From contig CAMLFV010000091.1 in assembly GCA_946479395.1 (NCBI GenBank), positions 1 through 10,661 of the forward strand: DNA of 10,661 nt, read 5' to 3'. Below the pieces are notes generated by a model. It did not search any database and was not told where the DNA came from. It saw only the letters and a list, made by a program, of their open reading frames with translations. The stretch comes from an uncultured Flavobacterium sp. (GTDB lineage: Bacteria; Bacteroidota; Bacteroidia; Flavobacteriales; Flavobacteriaceae). This document shows, one piece after another, positions 6,432 to 10,661 of this stretch (position 1 is its first letter; every line of letters begins with the position of its first letter). The translations under genes and the position numbers were made by a program.

Positions 6432-7852
6432 CCATTACCGAATTTTACCTTCACATAAAAAACAGCTTTCCGTTTAACGTTACCTTAAAACAAGATGCCT
6501 TTTTAAAAAAGATTTCGCAATTTATTTTAAGCGAAAATCAAGACGAAGTTTTTGTTTTAAAAGGATACGCTGGTACAGGTAAAACCACATTGTTGTCAAA
6601 TTTGGTCAATCAACTGCCGCTTGTAAACAAAAAATATGTTATGCTGGCTCCAACCGGTAGGGCTGCAAAAGTCATTTCAAATTACGCCAAACAGCCAGCG
6701 TTTACCATTCACAAAAAGATCTATTATCCTAAAAAAGATAAAAATTCGGGCATGGCATTTACCATGCAGGCGAACAAACATAAAAACACCATTTTTATTG
6801 TCGATGAATCGTCTATGATTTCCGATAATGTGACCGATGCTACCATGTACACGCACGGTTCGTTGTTAGACGATTTAATGTATTATGTGTATTCGGGACA
6901 AAATTGCAAGCTAATTATTGTAGGCGATACCGCGCAGTTACCTCCTGTGGGAATGGATGAAAGTCCTGCTTTGGATGAAAGTAAACTGACGTTGAATTAT
7001 CACATGAAAGTCGATTTTATTGAATTGACCGAAGTAATGCGACAGGAAGAAGATTCGGGTATTTTGTATAATGCTACCGAATTGCGCGAGCAGCTGCAAC
7101 AAGAATTCTATGATTTTTTTGAGTTTGATGTAAAACCATTTAAAGACATTGTTCGTTTGCAAGATGGATACGAAACATTGGATGCCATTACCGATGCGTT
7201 TTCTAAAAAAGGATCCGAAGAAACCATTTTTATTGTTCGATCTAACAAACGCGCCAATCAGTATAATCAACAAATTAGAACTCGAGTTTTAGATAACGAA
7301 AGCGAAATTAGTGCTGGCGATTATATAATGGTTGTAAAAAATAATTATTTTTGGTTGAAAGATTCAAAAGTAACCGATTTTATTGCAAACGGAGACATTT
7401 TAGAAATTTTGCAGATTTACAAACACCATGAATTGTATGGTTTCAGGTTTGCATCGGTAAAAGTCCGCATGATTGATTATCCCGATATGCCTGCGTTTGA
7501 CACCATTGTTTTGTTAGATACATTACATTCCGAATCGGCAAGTTTAACTTATGAAGAATCGAATAAACTGTATCAGGAAGTTTTGTTAGATTATCAAGAT
7601 GAAATAACAGCGTTTCGCAGAATGCAAAAGGTTAAGAATAACGAATATTTTAATGCATTGCAGATTAAGTTTGCGTATGCGGTAACCTGTCATAAATCAC
7701 AGGGTGGGCAATGGGATACTGTTTTTATTGAACAACCTTATTTGCCTGACGGTATCAGTAAAGATTACATGCGTTGGTTGTACACCGCATTAACACGTGC
7801 CAAAGAAAAAGTTTATTTAATAGGTTTTAACGACGATTTTTTCAATGAATAG
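6428..7852 (+). CDS. ATP-dependent DNA helicase, RecD/Dda-like superfamily 1B
   Basis: 474 residues, cytoplasmic. SF1 helicase motifs appear in order: Walker A GYAGTGKTT (46-54), motif Ia APTGRAAKV (74-82), Walker B IFIVDESSM (122-130), motif III GDTAQLPPVG (166-175), the UvrD_C_2-type segment TCHKSQGGQWD (420-430), and motif VI YTALTRAKEKVYLIG (452-466). It is much shorter than RecD2 and lacks the long N-terminal region. There are no recB/recC genes nearby, so it is a stand-alone Dda/Pif1-like enzyme probably acting in replication or repair with 5'-3' polarity (family inference). All catalytic motifs are intact. Its start overlaps the stop of the STM3941-like gene by 4 bases. kdsB follows 106 bases downstream without an evident terminator. 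Confidence 0.93.
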   Translation: MTITEFYLHIKNSFPFNVTLKQDAFLKKISQFILSENQDEVFVLKGYAGTGKTTLLSNLVNQLPLVNKKYVMLAPTGRAAKVISNYAKQPAFTIHKKIYYPKKDKNSGMAFTMQANKHKNTIFIVDESSMISDNVTDATMYTHGSLLDDLMYYVYSGQNCKLIIVGDTAQLPPVGMDESPALDESKLTLNYHMKVDFIELTEVMRQEEDSGILYNATELREQLQQEFYDFFEFDVKPFKDIVRLQDGYETLDAITDAFSKKGSEETIFIVRSNKRANQYNQQIRTRVLDNESEISAGDYIMVVKNNYFWLKDSKVTDFIANGDILEILQIYKHHELYGFRFASVKVRMIDYPDMPAFDTIVLLDTLHSESASLTYEESNKLYQEVLLDYQDEITAFRRMQKVKNNEYFNALQIKFAYAVTCHKSQGGQWDTVFIEQPYLPDGISKDYMRWLYTALTRAKEKVYLIGFNDDFFNE

Positions 7853-7864
7853 TTTTTTGGTTTT

Positions 7865-7943
7865 ACCACAATAGCAATCATAGATTTATATAAAACTATG
7901 TCCATCTTAAAATTGAAACTTCGATAACAAAAATCTATGTGGT
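7865..7943. repeat. 79-base intergenic inverted-repeat element upstream of kdsB
   Basis: The ends are near-perfect inverted repeats: ACCACAATAG (7865-7874) against CTATGTGGT (7935-7943). Just inside, CATAGATTT (7879-7887) is the exact inverse of AAATCTATG (7931-7939). CATAG (7879) can instead pair with CTATG (7896-7900), giving a small alternative hairpin closed by TTT/AAA. Intergenic sequences with repeated CTATGTGG/ACATAG words seem familiar from flavobacterial genomes, so this may be a dispersed element. It contains no gene. Confidence 0.5.
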
Positions 7944-7958
7944 TATAAAAGAGATAAA

Positions 7959-8696
7959 ATGAATAATTTAAAAATAATAGCAGTAATACCAGCACGATAC
8001 GCTTCAACACGTTTTCCTGCAAAATTAGTTCAAGATTTAGGCGGAAAACCCGTTGTAGTACAAACCTATTTAGCAACCGTAGCCACACAATTATTCGATG
8101 AGGTTTTGGTAGCAACCGATCACCCAATTATTTTCGATTTGCTAAAACAACACAATGTAAATGTGGTAATGAGTAGTGATGCACACGAAAGTGGAAGTGA
8201 CCGTATTGCTGAAGTGATTGAAAATATCAATTGCGATGTTGTAGTAAATGTTCAAGGCGATGAACCTTTTGTGAATAAACAAAATCTGGTAAGTTTAATT
8301 GAAATTTTTAAGAAAGATATCGAACAACAAATTGATCTGGCATCTTTGATGTTCGAAATTAATGATATTGAAACAATCAATAATCCAAACAACGTAAAAG
8401 TGGTAGTAGATCAAAATTTAAAAGCCTTATATTTTTCTCGTGCAGCAATTCCTTTTGCACGAGATGGTAAAAACTACGCACCGTATTATCAGCATATAGG
8501 CGTTTATGCTTACAGAAAGCAAGCACTTTTAGACTTTACTAAATGGCAAATGAAAGGTTTGGAAGCTACCGAAAAGTTAGAACAATTGCGCTATCTGGAA
8601 TACGGCAGAACCATACAAATGGTGCTTACAAACCACACAGGCGTAGGTATTGACACCAAAGAAGATTTAGATAAAGCCAGGTTGCTTTGGAGGTAA
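7959..8696 (+). CDS. kdsB: 3-deoxy-manno-octulosonate cytidylyltransferase (CMP-Kdo synthetase)
   Basis: 245 residues, close to the 248 of E. coli KdsB. It joins CTP and Kdo to CMP-Kdo, the activated sugar needed for the LPS inner core, in the cytoplasm. Visible motifs: the nucleotide-binding [12 protein letters not shown] (11-22), [10 protein letters not shown] (76-85), NVQGDEPF (97-104) with the metal-binding Asp101, [10 protein letters not shown] (160-169), QHIGVYAYR (178-186), EKLEQLR (205-211), and [11 protein letters not shown] (230-240) with the second metal ligand Asp232. No residue looks missing. The start ATG follows a purine-rich AAAAGAGAT, typical of a weak flavobacterial ribosome site. 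It may be transcribed from the helicase operon, since no TAnnTTTG is seen in the 106-base gap. It converges on the next gene with only 9 bases between stops and no clear terminator. Confidence 0.97.
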   Translation: MNNLKIIAVIPARYASTRFPAKLVQDLGGKPVVVQTYLATVATQLFDEVLVATDHPIIFDLLKQHNVNVVMSSDAHESGSDRIAEVIENINCDVVVNVQGDEPFVNKQNLVSLIEIFKKDIEQQIDLASLMFEINDIETINNPNNVKVVVDQNLKALYFSRAAIPFARDGKNYAPYYQHIGVYAYRKQALLDFTKWQMKGLEATEKLEQLRYLEYGRTIQMVLTNHTGVGIDTKEDLDKARLLWR

Positions 8697-8705
8697 TAGC
8701 TAATT

Positions 8706-9101
8706 TTAAATTGTTATATAATAAACATCTGTTGAGTTGCGGTTTACGTTTAAAACCTCAAACCCTCCTTCTTCTGGAATGATTTCGACTAAGTCAAATA
8801 GTTTACAGCTTTTTGGTAATCCCTTAAAAATTAGAGTAAATTCTAGTGGTTTATTAAACGGAATCAATGTCCATTGTGGCGCAAAACTAATACCGTCTGC
8901 AAAAAGCAGTTTGTATGTTTTACCTGTTTCTTTATCAATCAAATAAGTACTATTCCAAATGCGTGCTGCATCGCCAGCATCCATTCCGTAAATAGAACAA
9001 TGAATAATTACTTGCTGCTCTTCATCTCTTAAAAGTAAAAGTTCGCTTTTCAATTCGCTACAGATTTCAACCTTTAAATCTTCTTCAAACAAAACACTCA
9101 T
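8706..9101 (-). CDS. Conserved-type hypothetical protein, probable small beta-sandwich
   Basis: 131 residues from the ATG at 9101 (MSVLFEEDLKV). An upstream in-frame TTG at 9122 lies inside the -7 promoter element TACTTTTG and so cannot be the start. No signal peptide or membrane helix, so cytoplasmic. The sequence is mostly alternating hydrophobic strands: EEQQVIIHCSIYG, STYLIDKETGKTYKLLFADG, PLEFTLIFKGLP, and a Cys-containing CKLFDLVEIIPEEGGF followed by NVNRNSTDVYYITI. The last part looks like a conserved block of uncharacterised Bacteroidota proteins, but I cannot name a family. It is a single-gene unit with its own promoter, converging on kdsB. Confidence 0.8.
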   Translation of the reverse strand: MSVLFEEDLKVEICSELKSELLLLRDEEQQVIIHCSIYGMDAGDAARIWNSTYLIDKETGKTYKLLFADGISFAPQWTLIPFNKPLEFTLIFKGLPKSCKLFDLVEIIPEEGGFEVLNVNRNSTDVYYITI

Positions 9102-9119
9102 GATATTTAAAATAAAGTA

Positions 9120-9127
9120 CAAAAGTA
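9120..9127 (-). promoter_or_regulatory. -7 element of the 8706-9101 gene
   Basis: The minus strand reads TACTTTTG, a perfect TAnnTTTG match, 18 bases before the ATG at 9101. This spacing equals that of the other promoters here and fixes the start codon. Confidence 0.65.
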
Positions 9128-9222
9128 TGAAAAATGATTCTAAATTTAATTTATTATTATTTGTGAGGTTATTATGTTTTTAAACGATGTAATAAAATTT
9201 ACTGCATTTTAAAAAAACATCT

Positions 9223-9230
9223 TACTTTTG
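9223..9230 (+). promoter_or_regulatory. Orphan -7 promoter element
   Basis: TACTTTTG is a perfect match to TAnnTTTG on the plus strand, but no ATG follows at the usual 15-22 bases. The only rightward structure before the terminator at 9334 is the candidate RNA. A T-rich stretch, not a clear TTG, lies at the -33 distance. Confidence 0.55.
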
Positions 9231-9235
9231 CAAAC

Positions 9236-9366
9236 TGTGATCATTCAATCATACCTACAAATATTCGCTGTATTATCTCTTTGGTTTGGTTTTCGCTTTA
9301 AAACTGAATGCAAGAGGGAACGCCAGAAAATAAAAAATCCCGTCATTATTGACGGGATTTTATTTA
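9236..9366 (+). ncRNA. Candidate small non-coding RNA (about 130 bases)
   Basis: The unit runs from just after a perfect -7 element (9223-9230) to the end of a strong terminator (9334-9366). Inside, CATTCA (9242-9247) pairs with TGAATG (9305-9310), enclosing about 57 bases. The 281-base gap between the flanking genes holds no well-supported ORF. Two weak alternatives exist: a 14-codon ORF from ATG 9308, and a GTG-initiated 49-codon frame from 9237 to 9386 with a hydrophobic N-terminal half, which would have to be read through the terminator. A 6S-like RNA family is described in Flavobacteriia and would fit the size, but I cannot confirm membership from the bases. Confidence 0.35.
9334..9366. 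terminator. Bidirectional intrinsic terminator
   Basis: AAAATCCCGTCA (9334-9345) pairs perfectly with TGACGGGATTTT (9350-9361) around a TTAT loop. T-rich tails follow on both strands. It ends the leftward PNGase F-like gene (stop at 9383) and any rightward transcript from 9223. It is the strongest hairpin in the window. Confidence 0.9.
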
Positions 9367-9382
9367 TTGTAGAGAAAACTAA

Positions 9383-10661
9383 TTAGTTTTTAACTATTTT
9401 TTCTGTAGTTTTTACTCCGTTTGCAAATTCAATATTTAAAACATAAGTACTTGCAGGTAAATTTTGAATGTTTAAGGTTTGGCTAGATCCGTTTAACAAT
9501 ACTTTTCCGTTCAAATCAATTAAGGTTGTTTTCTTAATATCAACAGAAGCATTTATTGTAATTTGATCAGTAGTAGGATTTGGATAAACTACATAATCAA
9601 TTACTTCAACCTTTTTATTATCTAATAATGCGTTATCTTTAGAATAGATAAAGGCTGACAAAATAATCTCATCGTTACTATTAGGAAACTTACCTGTAGG
9701 AATACTTATTTTAAATGAGTGATTACCTGTAGCAACATCTCCTAACTTGATAATTCTGTTTGGTATTTTATCGCCAGGACACCAATTGTTCCAAGCTGCC
9801 CACCAAGCTGCCGACTGTGCCGAACTACCATAAATTCCGTTTGCTTGTGTGTTGTACTTACGGAAAGGCTCACAACTTAAACCGCCAGGAGTGTATTTTA
9901 AAATTTCAACATCATCAAAATAAACCAAATGCTCTCTACGAACATACTCTTCACCACCATTATTAGCCCCGTGAGCAGAGGTTATAAGATGAACATGCGA
10001 ATCAATTAAATCTTGATCTGTTGAAAAAGAAACCATTCGTGCAGCCGTTCCAGGAAAATCAGAATCGGTTGTTTTGTTTATGCGTTTTCTACTCCATAAT
10101 GGTTTTGGCAAATAATCTTGAGCTACAGCAGCATTAACAGTAGAGGTAAAATTTACGGTTCCTTGAAAAACATCTTCCCTACCTGCACATCCCGGTATTT
10201 CTTTATGAGCTGCATAAGGAACACCAAACAAGAAAAACTCCAACCAAATATCATTATTCTGTATAAAAGTAGCGTCTTTAAAAATACCTATTAAATGATT
10301 TAAATCATATTGATAAGTAACTTCATTAGGTGTTACATTCATATTCATAAACGGTGTAATGTATCTACCAATTTCGATTGTTTTTTTATTAGGAGATGTA
10401 ATATTTTCACCTGTTGGAACAAATGCAAAGAAAACACCACCTTGACGATCGTAATTATCACATAATGCATTAATTTTCACTTCTAATGAAAGCGTATTGT
10501 TAAAACTCGCGATTTCTGTAGCAGTTATTTTACGGGCATATCTTGAATTATCCAAACGAACAATTCCTGCAGGAGTTGCGGTTGTTTTTGTTGCTGCATA
10601 ACCATCATAAAAAACAACATTGTTAAAAGCATTTAACTGGTAATTTTGGGCAAAAATATTT
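9383..10661 (-). CDS. PNGase F-like secreted glycoamidase with T9SS sorting domain, 5' end just outside window
   Basis: 425 residues are visible. The frame is open to the window edge; the first visible residues NIFAQNYQ are the end of a signal peptide, so only about 10-20 residues are missing. A TTG at 10555 is internal. Residues about 40-345 resemble peptide-N4-(N-acetyl-beta-glucosaminyl)asparagine amidase F of Elizabethkingia, which cleaves N-glycans from Asn. CDNYDR (67-72) matches its CDEWDR, EIGRYITPF matches EIGRFITPY, HGANNGGEEYVRREH matches the GHA...GCAEWCFRTH segment, and NNWCPGDKIPNRI (291-303) matches GWCPGMAVPTRI. Asp71 corresponds to catalytic Asp60 and Glu238 to Glu206; the Glu in IWLEFF may stand for Glu118. 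Residues about 355-425 are a Por_Secre_tail (YPNP at 359-362), so export by T9SS is expected. The enzyme would release glycans from host or environmental glycoproteins. Substrate and activity are inferred. Confidence 0.85.
   Translation of the reverse strand, partial: NIFAQNYQLNAFNNVVFYDGYAATKTTATPAGIVRLDNSRYARKITATEIASFNNTLSLEVKINALCDNYDRQGGVFFAFVPTGENITSPNKKTIEIGRYITPFMNMNVTPNEVTYQYDLNHLIGIFKDATFIQNNDIWLEFFLFGVPYAAHKEIPGCAGREDVFQGTVNFTSTVNAAVAQDYLPKPLWSRKRINKTTDSDFPGTAARMVSFSTDQDLIDSHVHLITSAHGANNGGEEYVRREHLVYFDDVEILKYTPGGLSCEPFRKYNTQANGIYGSSAQSAAWWAAWNNWCPGDKIPNRIIKLGDVATGNHSFKISIPTGKFPNSNDEIILSAFIYSKDNALLDNKKVEVIDYVVYPNPTTDQITINASVDIKKTTLIDLNGKVLLNGSSQTLNIQNLPASTYVLNIEFANGVKTTEKIVKN

Noticed and set aside
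7813..8127. Leftward 104-codon frame with a leucine-rich, membrane-like stretch
   Set aside because: It lies over the 3' end of the helicase gene and the 5' half of kdsB, both well supported; the hydrophobic run is antisense to intergenic AT-rich DNA.
9102..9122. N-terminal extension (seven residues from a TTG) of the 8706 gene
   Set aside because: The TTG is part of the -7 promoter element TACTTTTG; the ATG at 9101 has proper promoter spacing.
9236..9330. TPP, cobalamin or SAM riboswitch in the 9236-9330 leader
   Set aside because: None of the conserved core words of these riboswitches is present, and no gene follows on the plus strand before the terminator.
10553..10555. TTG as the start of the PNGase F-like gene
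   Set aside because: The frame continues to the window edge through a signal-peptide end (FAQ), so the TTG is an internal Leu codon.

Overview
This window looks like chromosomal DNA from a Flavobacteriia member (phylum Bacteroidota). The sequence is AT-rich. Two proteins end in type IX secretion (T9SS) type A sorting domains with a YPNP motif, and several secreted proteins have a signal peptide ending in F-(A/S)-Q. A DUF3822 gene is coupled to rsmD, and several promoters match the Bacteroidota -7 element TAnnTTTG at a short distance (about 15 to 22 bases) from the start codon. The genus cannot be fixed from the sequence alone.

Layout. Bases 1-1647 (+) hold most of acetyl-CoA synthetase (acs), cut at its N terminus by the window edge. 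It converges, across a bidirectional terminator, on a secreted protein of unknown function with YD-type repeats (1700-2824, -). Upstream of that is a secreted PQQ/sugar-dehydrogenase-like beta-propeller with a T9SS tail (2917-4290, -), then a translationally coupled pair, DUF3822 gene and rsmD (5816 to 4429, -). Closely spaced divergent promoters in 5817-5891 drive this pair leftwards and, rightwards, a small two-helix membrane protein (STM3941-like, 5892-6431). The latter overlaps by 4 bases a RecD/Dda-like helicase gene (6428-7852). kdsB (7959-8696, +) follows after a leader rich in inverted repeats. A small conserved-type protein of unknown function (8706-9101, -) converges on kdsB. Next comes a 281-base gap holding a promoter and a strong terminator but no convincing gene, which is a candidate small RNA. 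The window ends in a PNGase F-like secreted glycoamidase with a T9SS tail (9383-10661, -), missing only about the first dozen codons.

How the parts work together. acs, rsmD, the helicase and kdsB are housekeeping genes for acetate activation, 16S rRNA methylation, DNA metabolism and LPS inner-core synthesis. The PNGase F-like protein, the beta-propeller dehydrogenase and the YD-repeat protein form an exported set typical of a polymer- or glycoprotein-degrading flavobacterium. I see no CRISPR array, tRNA, rRNA, transposase or phage gene, and no clear undescribed multi-gene system. The most unusual signals are the orphan promoter-terminator unit at 9223-9366, the near-duplicate of the rsmD 3' end and terminator that brackets the beta-propeller gene, the inverted-repeat element ahead of kdsB, and the PNGase F homologue.
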